DNA from: an uncultured Verrucomicrobiota bacterium
GTDB lineage: Bacteria > Verrucomicrobiota > Kiritimatiellia > CAIVKH01
Reading direction: 5' to 3'
NCBI GenBank assembly: GCA_937872895.1
Contig: CALMUP010000009.1
Span: 124,001 to 188,000 of the forward strand
Length of the DNA stretch: 64,000 bases
Made by a program: the position numbers and the translations under genes. This document shows, piece by piece, positions 18,118 through 26,006 of the stretch. The notes below the pieces were generated by a model. It saw only the letters and a list, made by a program, of their open reading frames with translations, ran no database searches and was not told where the DNA came from. The stretch's first letter is position 1; each line of letters opens with the position of its first letter.

Positions 18118-20461
18118 CCGTCCAGGTCGTGAGGTCCGACCCGCCGATGAAATGCTTGCTGTCGGTCACCGAGGCGGGTTTGCCGTTCACATAGACGGCG
18201 CTGAACGTATCGTACAGCACGAACGCTTCCTTGCACTTGCCGTAGCCCTTCGCGGTGTACTGCGTGGTGATGTGCAACGCGCCGTCCTTCACCGTGGCGG
18301 TGAGGTCCAGCTCGCTGCGTTTGCCATCGCGGTAGGCGTAGCTGATGCCGTCGTCGAAGGCGTACCGGTACCCGGCGGTCAGCGTCGAGTCGTTCTTCAG
18401 CAGCAGGTGGAAGACCACGTCGCGGCTGTCGAAGGTGTTGTCCTCGGGCAGGGTGGGGGTCATCGGAATGACCGATCCTTCGCGCAGGAACAGCGGGGTC
18501 TGCAACGCGCCGGGGGTGGCCGAGACGGTGCGGCCGCCGTCGATCCACGCGCTGGCCATCGTCGAGAACCAGCGCAGGCCGCCGGGCAGCGGGATGCCGC
18601 GGGTGCGTTCGTGCTCGACCAGCACCGGACCCTGCAGGATCGCCGGACCGGTCAGGAATGCGTCGTCCACGCGGCCGAGCGGCAGGGCGTCGGTGTCGGG
18701 GAAGTCGTAGAACAACGGACGGATGATCGCCTCGCCGGATTCCTCCTGGCGAATGAACAGGTTGTACAGGTACGGGCGGAACGCATAGCGGAGCTGGATG
18801 TAGTGCTTCATCACCGCGAGGGTCTGCTCGTCGAACGCCCACGGTTCCTGGTGGGTGGTGCCGACGCAGGAATGGTTGCGGCAGAACGGGAACAGGAAGC
18901 AGGCCTTCACCCAGTCCTGGATCAGCTGCGGCCAGGCGTTGTTGGCGAAGCCGCCGATGTCCGGACCGTTGAACGGGATGCCGGAGAGCGCGAGGTTCAG
19001 GCTGACCGCGATGCAGTTGCGCAGGTAGTGGTAGCTCGACATGTTGTCGCCGGTCCAGATCGCGGCGTGCTTGCTGATGCCGGTGTAGCCGGAGCGGCTG
19101 ATCACGAACGGGCGTTCGCCGGGGTGGGCGGCGGCGAAGCCGGCGCGGGTGGCCTCGGCCATGCCGGATGCGTACTGGTTGTGGTAGGTGTCGTGGGTCA
19201 GCTTGCCCTTGTTGAACAGCATGTCCTCGTTCAGCACGCTGCCGGTCGAGGGGTCGTTCATGTCGATCCAGCAGCCGTGGAAGCCGTGCTCGGCGAATTG
19301 CTTCACCCACTTCGCCCACCAGGCGCGGGCGCCGGGCAGCGAGAAGTCGGGGAACACGGTTTCACCGGGCCAGACCAGGCCGACGAAGTCGTCGCCCTGC
19401 GGGTTGCGGCAGTACACATCGGCCTTCTTGCCCGAGTCGTAGACCGGGTAGCCCTTCTGCTTCTTCACGCCGGGATCGATGATCGGGATGACCTTGCGGC
19501 CCTTGCGGGCGAGTTTCCTCAGCGTCTTGTCGATCGACGGGAAATAGCCCTTGTTGAAGGTGAAGACCTTGAACGAGTCCATGTAGTCGATGTCCACCCA
19601 CAGGCCGTCGCAGGGGATGCCGTGCTTGGTGAAGTTTGCGTCGAGGTCGTCGAGGCAGGCCTCGGACTTGTAGCCCCAGCGGCACTGGTGGTAACCGAGC
19701 GCCCAGGCCGGCGGCAGCGGGGTCGTGCCGACGAGCGCCTGCAGCTTGCGGGTCAGTTCGGCGAGGCTCGGGCCGACGAGCACGTAGAGGTCGGGCTGGC
19801 CGTTCTCCGCGCCGATGGTCAGGTACTTCTGCTCGGGGCCGCCGAGGTTCATCTGGCCGCCACCGATGTTGATCGAGGCGCTGGTGGACATGAAGGTCGC
19901 GTGCGGGTTGTCGAGCAGCAGGCCGATGAAGGTGTTGCCGCGCTTGATCACCACGTAGGGCACGCTGACGTACATCGGATCGGGCCGGTCGGTCTCGATC
20001 TCCTTCCAGTGGAAGTCGGCGAAGATGTCGGTGTTCCAGAACTTCGTCTGGATGCCCGACAACTCGAGGCCGCGCATCTTTTCGCCCATGCCGTAGAACT
20101 GCATGTCGTCGGTCTGCTCGAACACGAACACCGATCGCGGACCGCACACGCCGAACGAACGGCCGGCCGGGGAACGCAGCAACACCGCGCCATCGGGACC
20201 GCGCAGGGTCAGGCCGAACGGTTTCGCGGCGTCGAGGCGGTAGGGGGCCTTCGCGGTCTTGTCGGGGGGCGGCGGGGTCAGGCCCGCTTGCGAAAGGTTC
20301 TTCGCCCAGCGCGGCGATAACGCGGTGATGCGGAACACACCGTTCTTGAACGATTGCTGCTTGAGGGTGATGCGCTCACGGCCGAGGGTGATCGAGCCTG
20401 ATGCGGTGGTGCGGCCGACGAAAGCGAAGTTCGCGACGTGCGGAAATTTTCTGAAGTACAT
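18107..20461 (-). CDS. Glycoside hydrolase family 31 (alpha-glucosidase/alpha-xylosidase type), cytoplasmic
   Basis: 784 residues with no signal peptide. The GH31 (beta/alpha)8 barrel has nucleophile Asp400 in 'CWIDMNDPS' and the preceding conserved 'GLWVDIDYMDSFKVF'. The acid/base region 'IWTGDNMSSYHYL' and 'FNGPDIGGF' follow. Galactose-mutarotase-like N-terminal and C-terminal beta-sandwich domains flank the barrel. 'IDYMD..FTF....FP' is the arrangement found in alpha-glucosidases. It would hydrolyse alpha-glucosides or related oligosaccharides inside the cell. A perfect LacI-type palindrome lies 36 nt upstream of the start. A second, exported GH31 is encoded immediately upstream in the same direction, but 125 bp with a separate operator divides them. 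Confidence 0.93.
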   Translation of the reverse strand: MYFRKFPHVANFAFVGRTTASGSITLGRERITLKQQSFKNGVFRITALSPRWAKNLSQAGLTPPPPDKTAKAPYRLDAAKPFGLTLRGPDGAVLLRSPAGRSFGVCGPRSVFVFEQTDDMQFYGMGEKMRGLELSGIQTKFWNTDIFADFHWKEIETDRPDPMYVSVPYVVIKRGNTFIGLLLDNPHATFMSTSASINIGGGQMNLGGPEQKYLTIGAENGQPDLYVLVGPSLAELTRKLQALVGTTPLPPAWALGYHQCRWGYKSEACLDDLDANFTKHGIPCDGLWVDIDYMDSFKVFTFNKGYFPSIDKTLRKLARKGRKVIPIIDPGVKKQKGYPVYDSGKKADVYCRNPQGDDFVGLVWPGETVFPDFSLPGARAWWAKWVKQFAEHGFHGCWIDMNDPSTGSVLNEDMLFNKGKLTHDTYHNQYASGMAEATRAGFAAAHPGERPFVISRSGYTGISKHAAIWTGDNMSSYHYLRNCIAVSLNLALSGIPFNGPDIGGFANNAWPQLIQDWVKACFLFPFCRNHSCVGTTHQEPWAFDEQTLAVMKHYIQLRYAFRPYLYNLFIRQEESGEAIIRPLFYDFPDTDALPLGRVDDAFLTGPAILQGPVLVEHERTRGIPLPGGLRWFSTMASAWIDGGRTVSATPGALQTPLFLREGSVIPMTPTLPEDNTFDSRDVVFHLLLKNDSTLTAGYRYAFDDGISYAYRDGKRSELDLTATVKDGALHITTQYTAKGYGKCKEAFVLYDTFSAVYVNGKPASVTDSKHFIGGSDLTTWTVTA

Positions 20462-20496
20462 ACATGCCCCTGTGTTTTAATGCGTTGTCACACCCG

Positions 20497-20508
20497 TAAA
20501 ACGTTTTA
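20497..20508. promoter_or_regulatory. Perfect LacI-type operator TAAAACGTTTTA
   Basis: A 12-bp perfect palindrome with central CG, typical of LacI/GalR-family operators, lies 36 nt before the GH31 start. It directly follows or overlaps the -10 region of the proposed promoter, the usual position for repression. A near-identical site lies at 5705-5716. No LacI-family gene is encoded in this window. Confidence 0.55.
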
Positions 20509-20532
20509 TTACGCGCTGGGTAAAATCGTCAA
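20506..20532 (-). promoter_or_regulatory. Candidate promoter of the cytoplasmic GH31 gene
   Basis: On the minus strand TTGACG (20532-20527) precedes an AT-rich TAATAAAA stretch with roughly 15-17 bp spacing, close to sigma-70 consensus. The LacI-type palindrome abuts it, so sugar-dependent repression is plausible. Confidence 0.4.
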
Positions 20533-20586
20533 GAAGGAAACGCGGGCCATGGGTGCGAGATGCCGTATCTGCTTGCCGGATAAAAG

Positions 20587-23175
20587 CTAGTGCGATAGGC
20601 GAAAATGAAAGATCGGCGGGGCCAGGTCGCGGCTGTTACGTATCAGGATGGTGTTTTTGCCGGACTGGAGGGTGGCGGTGATGCGGTCTTCGTCGCGTTC
20701 GGCGTTGCGGTGGGCGTCGATGGTGGTGAGGAGTCGGCCGTTGAGCCAGAGGGTCATAGCGTCGCCGAAGCCGGCGTGGAAGGTGACGGGGCGGACGCGA
20801 TCGCTGGTGATCTCGGCGAGCAGGTAGGTGGTGGAGGAACCGTCGGGGCCGGTGAGCGAGGTGAGGTCGATCGCGCCGTCGGGTTGGATGAGCGAGGGCG
20901 GGACGTCGGTCCAGCGCAGGGTGCGGCCGTGTTTGCCGGGCCAGGTGGCGGTGAGGTCGGGCGGCGTGCGCTCGAAAGGCTGGGTGGAGCCGACGCCGCC
21001 ATCGAAGGGGCCGAGCACGTGCCAGGCGGGCGGGACGGCGAGGGTGACGACCGGCGCGGGCAAGGTGTGCTGGTCGTGCTGCACGAGCAGGGTGACCGGA
21101 TGCGAGGCGGGCTCGGCGGAGCGCGGGGTGGCGTGGTAGGCGAGGCGTTGGTTTTCCCCGGGCGCGAGGCGGAGGTTCAGGCGGTCGGCGGGTTCGATGC
21201 GGCAACCGGCGGTGGTGCGCGGCTCGACGGACAGCAGGGCGGTTTGGTCGCCGTGGTTGCGGATTTCGAAGACGATGGTTTCGGTGTGGTGGGTGTCGCG
21301 CACCGGGCGCAGCGTGGGCACGAGGCCGCGGTCGTTGCGCGGACCGGCAAGGGCGACGGTGACCGGGGCGGTGGAGGGCGCCGGTGCGCCGGTGAAGACG
21401 TCGCGGTACGCATCGGCGTGTTCCGCGCGGATGAAGACCGGGATGCGGGCCAGCGGGGCGTGGTGGAGGAAGCGCGCCGGGCCTTCGCGGCGTTCGCCGG
21501 TCCAGGCATCGACCCACGCGCCGGCGGGCAGGTAGATGCCGCGTTCGTCGAGCGGATCGGTGATCGGGGCGACCAGCAGGTCGGGGCCGAAGAGGAACTG
21601 GTTGTCGATGGAGTAGGTGGCGGGATCGTCGGGAGCGGTCCAGACCAGCGGACGGATGATCGGGGTGCCGTGGGTGCGCGCCTCCTCGCTCCAGGCCACG
21701 ATACGGTCGTGCAGTTTCGCGCGAAGCTGGAAGTAGAAGCGGGCGATGGCGATGGTCTCGTCGTCGTAGTGCCACGGTTCGCGCGCGGTGATGCCGTGGA
21801 GTTGCATGATCGGGGTGAAGGCGCCGAACTGCAGCCAGCGCAGGTAGAGGTCCTTGGTCGGGGTTCCGGAGTAACCGCCGATGTCGTGGCCCCAGTGCGG
21901 GAATCCGCTGATCGCGGCGGAGAGGCCGCCGCGCACCGCCATGGCGAGGCCGCGCCAGTCGGCGTGCTGGTCGCCCGCCCAGTAGGCGCCGAGCGAGGCG
22001 TTCGGGGCGCTGGCTGATCGCGCGAAGGTCATGCCGGGGCGGCCGAGGTCGCGGAAGGCATCGAGGGCGGCCTGCTGGTAGTGGAAGGTGTGGAGGTTGT
22101 GGAACAGCGGATCGGGCATGTGCTCGCCGCCGTCGGTCTTGAAGCCGGCGACGCCTTGCTCGATCAGCGGCTTGTGCAGGTCGCGCCACCACGCGCGCGC
22201 CGCTGGGGAGCGCAGGTCGATCTTGCGGCCGTTCTCCAGCCAGCGCACGACGTGTTCGCTGCCGTCCTCGTTGCGCACGAGGAAGCCGCGGTCACGGGCC
22301 TGCCGGTGTGCCTCCGAATCGGGCCAGACGCTCGAGGTGATCCAGCAGATCACCTGCACGCCGCGGTCGTTCAGGCGGCGGATCCAGGTGGCCGGGTCCG
22401 GGTAGCGGTGTTCGGTGAAGCGGAAATTGTGGAGCTGCTCGGCCCAGGCTTCGAGCACGGCCGCGCCGACCGGCATGCCGAGGGATGCCATGCGATCGAC
22501 CACGCGATCCACCTCGTAGGCCCCGAGGAATGAATTGCGCGAAACCCACGGACGGAACACCCAGTCGGGCAGCGGGCGCGGACGACCGATGAGCTGCGTG
22601 TAGCGGCGGGCGATCGTGTCGGGGGTTCCGGTGAAGGCATAGACCTCGACGGCGCGGTCGGGGATGCGGATGGTCAGGCGGTTCGGGTCGTTCGCGCCGA
22701 GGTCGAAGGCGATGCGGCCGGGATGGTTCACGAAGAGGCCGTAGCCGCGCGAGCTGATGAAAAACGGCACGGCGAAGTACGAGGTGTCGGTCGCGTTCCA
22801 GCCATCGGTGGTCCAGGTTTCGAGGTGGACGCCGCGCAGGTTGAAGGCGTCGAAGCGTTGCCCGAAGCCCCAGATCGCTTCGCCGTGGGCGAGGGGTAAC
22901 GTGAGGGTGATCGTGCCGTCGGCATAGCGCTGGACATTCAGGTTCGGTTCGTCGAGGCGGGGTGCGGGAGGGATTTCCTCGGCGAGCGGGTAGGTGTGGG
23001 TGGGTTCGCCGATGCGCAGGCGGGTGATCGGGTCGGCGGGTGCCGGGGTGGTGACCGATTCGGGTGCGGCGGGTTTCATGGTGGGCGTGGACTCCGGGGC
23101 GGATGGGGGACGGCAAGCCAGCGGGGCAAGGAGCAACAACACGGTAGCGAGGATGCGGAGGCAGGAGGCGTGCAT
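20587..23175 (-). CDS. GH31 glycosidase, lipoprotein, with C-terminal accessory domain
   Basis: 862 residues. A signal peptide ends in the lipobox 'LAPLAC' (Cys21), followed by a Pro/Thr/Ala-rich linker to about residue 48, so the enzyme is probably tethered to an envelope membrane. The GH31 core spans about 50-640; the nucleophile is Asp348 in 'GFKTDGGEHM', and 'WAGDQHADW' holds the acid/base. The 'KTDGGE' form differs from 'WIDMNDP' of the downstream paralogue and resembles alpha-xylosidase/sulfoquinovosidase-type variants. The last 200 or so residues are beta-rich and include an Ig-like and a PA14/CBM-like segment. It overlaps the stop of the E-set protein gene by one base (TGATG), so the two are translationally coupled. 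Confidence 0.9.
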   Translation of the reverse strand: MHASCLRILATVLLLLAPLACRPPSAPESTPTMKPAAPESVTTPAPADPITRLRIGEPTHTYPLAEEIPPAPRLDEPNLNVQRYADGTITLTLPLAHGEAIWGFGQRFDAFNLRGVHLETWTTDGWNATDTSYFAVPFFISSRGYGLFVNHPGRIAFDLGANDPNRLTIRIPDRAVEVYAFTGTPDTIARRYTQLIGRPRPLPDWVFRPWVSRNSFLGAYEVDRVVDRMASLGMPVGAAVLEAWAEQLHNFRFTEHRYPDPATWIRRLNDRGVQVICWITSSVWPDSEAHRQARDRGFLVRNEDGSEHVVRWLENGRKIDLRSPAARAWWRDLHKPLIEQGVAGFKTDGGEHMPDPLFHNLHTFHYQQAALDAFRDLGRPGMTFARSASAPNASLGAYWAGDQHADWRGLAMAVRGGLSAAISGFPHWGHDIGGYSGTPTKDLYLRWLQFGAFTPIMQLHGITAREPWHYDDETIAIARFYFQLRAKLHDRIVAWSEEARTHGTPIIRPLVWTAPDDPATYSIDNQFLFGPDLLVAPITDPLDERGIYLPAGAWVDAWTGERREGPARFLHHAPLARIPVFIRAEHADAYRDVFTGAPAPSTAPVTVALAGPRNDRGLVPTLRPVRDTHHTETIVFEIRNHGDQTALLSVEPRTTAGCRIEPADRLNLRLAPGENQRLAYHATPRSAEPASHPVTLLVQHDQHTLPAPVVTLAVPPAWHVLGPFDGGVGSTQPFERTPPDLTATWPGKHGRTLRWTDVPPSLIQPDGAIDLTSLTGPDGSSTTYLLAEITSDRVRPVTFHAGFGDAMTLWLNGRLLTTIDAHRNAERDEDRITATLQSGKNTILIRNSRDLAPPIFHFRLSH

Positions 23176-23885
23176 CAGGGCACCTCCACGAACGAGTGAT
23201 GATCGGGAGGGGAGCCCGGTGCGTTCGGGTCGCTGATCCAGGTCGAGCCATCCAGGACGAACTGGTAGGCATGCCGTCCGCGTGGCAACGGCAGGGAGGC
23301 CCGCCAGATCCCGTTCGCGTCGGGGCCGCGCATCGCGAAGCGCAGATCGATCACGCGGCCGTCGCGGTTGTCGGCCCAGTTGTTGAACGAACCGGCGAGG
23401 TATACGAGGATCGCGTCGGGCGCAAACAGTTCGAAGTGGACGAGGCCCTCGGCCGTGTGCGCGGCTCGGGCGGACGCGGCGGGGGGATCGGAGTCGGCCT
23501 GACCGTCCACGACGAGGTAGGCGTTGCCTTCCTGGTCGCGGTGCAAGGCGTAGTCCGGGGCGATCCAGGTCCAGGCGTTGGAGCCTTCGATGGCAAACTT
23601 GTAGCGGTAAAGGCCGGGAGGCAGCGGAACGGTTTTCCGGAAAACGCCGTTGCGGTCCGGGCCGGTCATCGCGAACCGGGAATCGGTGACCTGTCCGCCA
23701 CGGTTGCGCGCGAAGGCGTTGAAATCACCGGCCAGGAACACCCGCGTCGCATCCGGGGCCAGGCAGGAAAAGACCACGCCGTCCGCGGTTTCGCGGGGCA
23801 GCAGTTCGGCCGGCTGGGGAGGTTGGGCGAAAGCCGGGAGGAGTGCCGCGAGGGCAAACGACAGGAATGGACGAAACAGGTTCAT
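23175..23885 (-). CDS. Secreted protein with two CBM48-like E-set domains
   Basis: 236 residues. A Sec signal peptide ('MNLFRPFLSFALAALLPAFA') is followed by two tandem AMPK/branching-enzyme-type carbohydrate-binding E-set domains. Each contains a '(V/L)F.LAPDA..V.LAG.FN.' strand pair: 'FLAGDFNAF' in the first and 'YLAGSFNNW' in the second, and each ends with a 'YR/YQF' strand. No catalytic domain is present. I infer a glucan-binding partner for the lipoprotein GH31, which starts within its stop codon. ATG at 23885 is chosen because the signal peptide begins there; the frame is open further upstream. Confidence 0.8.
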   Translation of the reverse strand: MNLFRPFLSFALAALLPAFAQPPQPAELLPRETADGVVFSCLAPDATRVFLAGDFNAFARNRGGQVTDSRFAMTGPDRNGVFRKTVPLPPGLYRYKFAIEGSNAWTWIAPDYALHRDQEGNAYLVVDGQADSDPPAASARAAHTAEGLVHFELFAPDAILVYLAGSFNNWADNRDGRVIDLRFAMRGPDANGIWRASLPLPRGRHAYQFVLDGSTWISDPNAPGSPPDHHSFVEVP

Positions 23886-23995
23886 GACCGGTCCATTATT
23901 GGCGATTGTCGCCGCGGGGTAAATACCATGATGCACTCATCGTAAACTTACCCGACGCTTATCGTTCTGTTACCGGATAGGCCTAGAGTGGTGCC

Positions 23996-24640
23996 ATGAA
24001 ACGGATCCTGCTTGCGGTCTTGTTGGTGTCGGGGTTTTCGGTGCGGGCTGATTACCGGGCTACCGAAGCCTACCGATCGGTGGTGGAGGCGCATTACATC
24101 CAGGCGGGCGGGACAGGGTTGGTGGATGTCGCCTTCCGGGATGCGGTGGTCCTGTTTGAGCGGGTCAACCTGCTGGATGACGTGCAGGCAGCTTATGCGC
24201 GGATGCTCGGGGAGGGCGAGAAGCCGGAATTCGTGATCACCCAGGAAACCACCAACCGGTGGAGTTACGTCAACAAGTCGGGCCATGCCTCGGTCATCGA
24301 GGAGCTTCACCGCGCCATCCAGACCAACGGGAACGAGGCGGCGGTGGTGTACTTTACCGAGGGCGAGCGGTTTTTCGGGAAGTTCCGGGCGGTCATCGAG
24401 GTTGCGGTCCGGCCGGATGAGGACGGGGCGGCGTCGCACTACGAGGTCGCGGTCTACGCCTATCCGGTCAATGCCTTCAGCCGGTTCTTCGCCCGGCACC
24501 TCGGGGTCGTCGACCGGTTCTTCCGCGACAAGACCCGCGAGATCACCCACCTCGCCGTCACCATCTGCCGCGACCTGATGGAAAAGGACATTCCGGCCGC
24601 TGACACGGCAAGCTTGCTTCCCGACCATCAATCCCTATAG
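23996..24640 (+). CDS. Secreted protein of unknown function
   Basis: 214 residues with a signal peptide cleaved probably after 'SVRA' (residue 18). The mature protein has an N-terminal helical half and a beta-rich half ('AVIEVAVRPDEDG', 'HYEVAVYAYPVNAF'), then a basic region 'FFRDKTREITHLA'. No family is recognised. It diverges from the E-set/GH31 pair with 110 bp between starts and precedes the tRNA-Pro locus. Confidence 0.6.
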   Translation: MKRILLAVLLVSGFSVRADYRATEAYRSVVEAHYIQAGGTGLVDVAFRDAVVLFERVNLLDDVQAAYARMLGEGEKPEFVITQETTNRWSYVNKSGHASVIEELHRAIQTNGNEAAVVYFTEGERFFGKFRAVIEVAVRPDEDGAASHYEVAVYAYPVNAFSRFFARHLGVVDRFFRDKTREITHLAVTICRDLMEKDIPAADTASLLPDHQSL

Positions 24641-24650
24641 TTCCAGCAGC

Positions 24651-24750
24651 GTCGGGGCGTGGCTCCCCGTCCGCCGTAGCTCTGAGCGAAGGCGGAAGCC
24701 TGGTAGTCCCGACCACGCCGCTTAGGCGGGTGTCGGGATTGGGAGCTGAA
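24651..24750 (+). repeat. tRNA-Pro-derived mosaic repeat upstream of tRNA-Pro(UGG)
   Basis: Pieces of the adjacent tRNA-Pro alternate with palindromes. 24651-24664 equals the first 14 nt of the tRNA region (GTCGGGGCGTGGCT). 24665-24697 is an inserted block whose core is the hairpin CCGCCGTAG...CGAAGGCGG. 24698-24706 (GCCTGGTAG) resumes the D-arm. 24707-24738 is a second hairpin (arms TCCCGAC and GTCGGGA). 24739-24750 matches the anticodon arm. The same order occurs before the second tRNA-Pro near 57.8 kb. Confidence 0.75.
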
Positions 24751-24771
24751 GAATAGGATTTAATTCAAGGT

Positions 24772-24848
24772 CGGGGCGTGGCTCAGCCTGGTAGAGCGTC
24801 AGCTTTGGGAGCTGAATGTCGCTGGTTCAAATCCAGTCGCCCCGACCA
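24772..24848 (+). tRNA. tRNA-Pro (anticodon TGG)
   Basis: A 77-nt cloverleaf with encoded CCA. The acceptor arms CGGGGCG and CGCCCCG pair perfectly, the discriminator is A, the anticodon stem TCAGC/GCTGA encloses loop TTTGGGA (anticodon TGG), and the T-loop is GTTCAAATC. It reads CCN proline codons, chiefly CCA/CCG by wobble. Confidence 0.96.
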
Positions 24849-24860
24849 TTTTTTCGCAGC

Positions 24861-25136
24861 ATGCAATCCATGCACTACGTTTACATCCTCTACAGCAAAT
24901 TCGCCGACCGGTTTTATATTGGTGAATCTGCCAATGTGGAGCTGCGATTGGACTATCACCGCCGGGGAGAGGAACGCTATACCGGCCGGGCATCAGACTG
25001 GGAGTTGGTATTCAAGAAGGTCGTGCCTGATCGTGAACGCGCACGTTCCATCGAACATAACATAAAATCCTCCAAAAGCCGCAAGTCGATTCTTCGATGG
25101 ATCAAGGGGCCCGACAACATGGTCTCCACACCCTGA
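24861..25136 (+). CDS. GIY-YIG nuclease-like protein
   Basis: 91 residues, almost entirely a minimal GIY-YIG domain of the UvrC-N/YhbQ type. 'YVYILYS' and 'FYIGES' form the GIY-YIG strands, and 'RARSIEHNIKS' holds the Glu that would bind metal. Stand-alone members are widespread and mostly uncharacterised. The frame is open from within the tRNA, but ATG at 24861 (or 24870) begins the domain. It starts 13 nt after tRNA-Pro and is followed at once by another degraded tRNA-Pro copy, so it sits between tRNA-derived repeats like cargo. Composition is less GC-rich than its neighbours. Confidence 0.85.
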   Translation: MQSMHYVYILYSKFADRFYIGESANVELRLDYHRRGEERYTGRASDWELVFKKVVPDRERARSIEHNIKSSKSRKSILRWIKGPDNMVSTP

Positions 25137-25142
25137 CGCGAA

Positions 25143-25244
25143 GCCTGGTAGTCCCGACCACGCCACCTCCGGTGGGTGTCGGGACTGGGAGCTGAATGTC
25201 ACTGGTTCAAATCCAGCCTGTCCACCGTAGCCCTGCGAAGGCGG
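25143..25244 (+). repeat. Degraded tRNA-Pro copy with inserted hairpins, downstream of the GIY-YIG gene
   Basis: 25143-25151 (GCCTGGTAG) and 25185-25216 (anticodon, variable and T arms of tRNA-Pro) are separated by a hairpin, 25152-25184, whose arms TCCCGAC/GTCGGGA match those in the upstream mosaic at the same tRNA position. It ends in CCGTAGCCCTGCGAAGGCGG (25225-25244), the other palindrome of the mosaic. The acceptor stem is lost, so it cannot be a working tRNA. Confidence 0.7.
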
Positions 25245-25267
25245 ATCGCCCGAGTTTGTCTTCACTA

Positions 25268-25675
25268 TCATTCTTCACGAAACCGACGCGGGCGGAATTT
25301 CAGCCAACTCGTGGCGACGGCGACTCCGAACACCGTGTAGCTTACCGCGAAGACCCAGGTCGGCGCATCGAAGTAGATCAGTCGGTGCAGCCAGTACGCC
25401 GCGAACGTGCCGCCGTAGGTCGCGTCGCCGGCCCGTTCGCGCAGCGCCATCTCCAAGGTGGTCAACGGGCAAACCACGCCGAGCCAGGCTTGCACGACGA
25501 CTACTCCGATGCCGGCCAGATGCAGCGTGCGAAACCAGGGGTTTCGAATCCAGTTCCAGCCACGAAGCCCGCCAAGGAGGATCGCCAGCAAGCCGCCGAC
25601 GATGAACACGACAAAGGCGACGTGCGCCACCAAGGCGACATCCGCAAACATGCTCAACAGTTCGGAACGTGTCAT
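25268..25675 (-). CDS. DUF2784-family membrane protein
   Basis: 135 residues with four hydrophobic helices. The succession 'VAFVVFIVGGLLA', 'RNPWFRTLHLAGIGVVVVQAWLG' (in part), 'CPLTTLE' and 'YWLHRLIYFDAP' is the DUF2784 signature; function is unknown. ATG at 25675 is preferred because the conserved region starts there; the frame is open to 25747. Confidence 0.82.
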   Translation of the reverse strand: MTRSELLSMFADVALVAHVAFVVFIVGGLLAILLGGLRGWNWIRNPWFRTLHLAGIGVVVVQAWLGVVCPLTTLEMALRERAGDATYGGTFAAYWLHRLIYFDAPTWVFAVSYTVFGVAVATSWLKFRPRRFREE

Positions 25676-26006
25676 CTTCTCAACCTTGTCGCAGGGCGCG
25701 CCACCAGTCACTTGCCTGTTATGATCCATTTCCGCCGTGTCAGGCAAGGATCGCTTGTGCCCTTGAACGCGGGGCCGTGCTCCCGCCGCCTTCGCGGATG
25801 AATGTGCCTTGTACGGTCAGGCATGCCGCTTTGCATGGGGCCTTGGTGATGGTCATCGGTCGTAGGCTTGTCCAACGGTTGGACCAACAGCGGCATGGCG
25901 TTTCCAGTGCTTGGACAATCGGTCTCCGCTAACGCATTGCCTTCGTACCCGGGAAAAGGTATGTTCTCCTTTCCGCTCTGGTTCGGGCGGCGCGAAAGGG
26001 TGTGTC
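25676..26006. other. 331-bp intergenic region with paired TCCAA/TTGGA palindromes
   Basis: No gene is convincing between the divergent DUF2784 gene and the large secreted-protein gene. It holds a GC hairpin remnant (CCGCCGCCTTCGCGG near 25782-25796) and two palindromes, 25868-25887 and 25901-25918. A possible ribosome-binding GAAAGGG lies before the ATG at 26007. Confidence 0.5.
25868..25918. promoter_or_regulatory. Paired inverted-repeat sites, TCCAA-N3-TTGGA type
   Basis: The first site is TTGTCCAACGGTTGGACCAA (25868-25887) with perfect core TCCAA-CGG-TTGGA. The second is TTTCCAGTGCTTGGACAA (25901-25918). Their starts are 33 bp apart, about three helical turns, and they lie some 90-140 nt before the secreted-protein start. 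They could bind a dimeric regulator cooperatively or be a dispersed repeat. Confidence 0.4.

Noticed and set aside
25143-25220. A third tRNA gene after the GIY-YIG gene
   Set aside because: The anticodon and T arms match tRNA-Pro, but the acceptor stem is missing and a hairpin interrupts the D/anticodon region.
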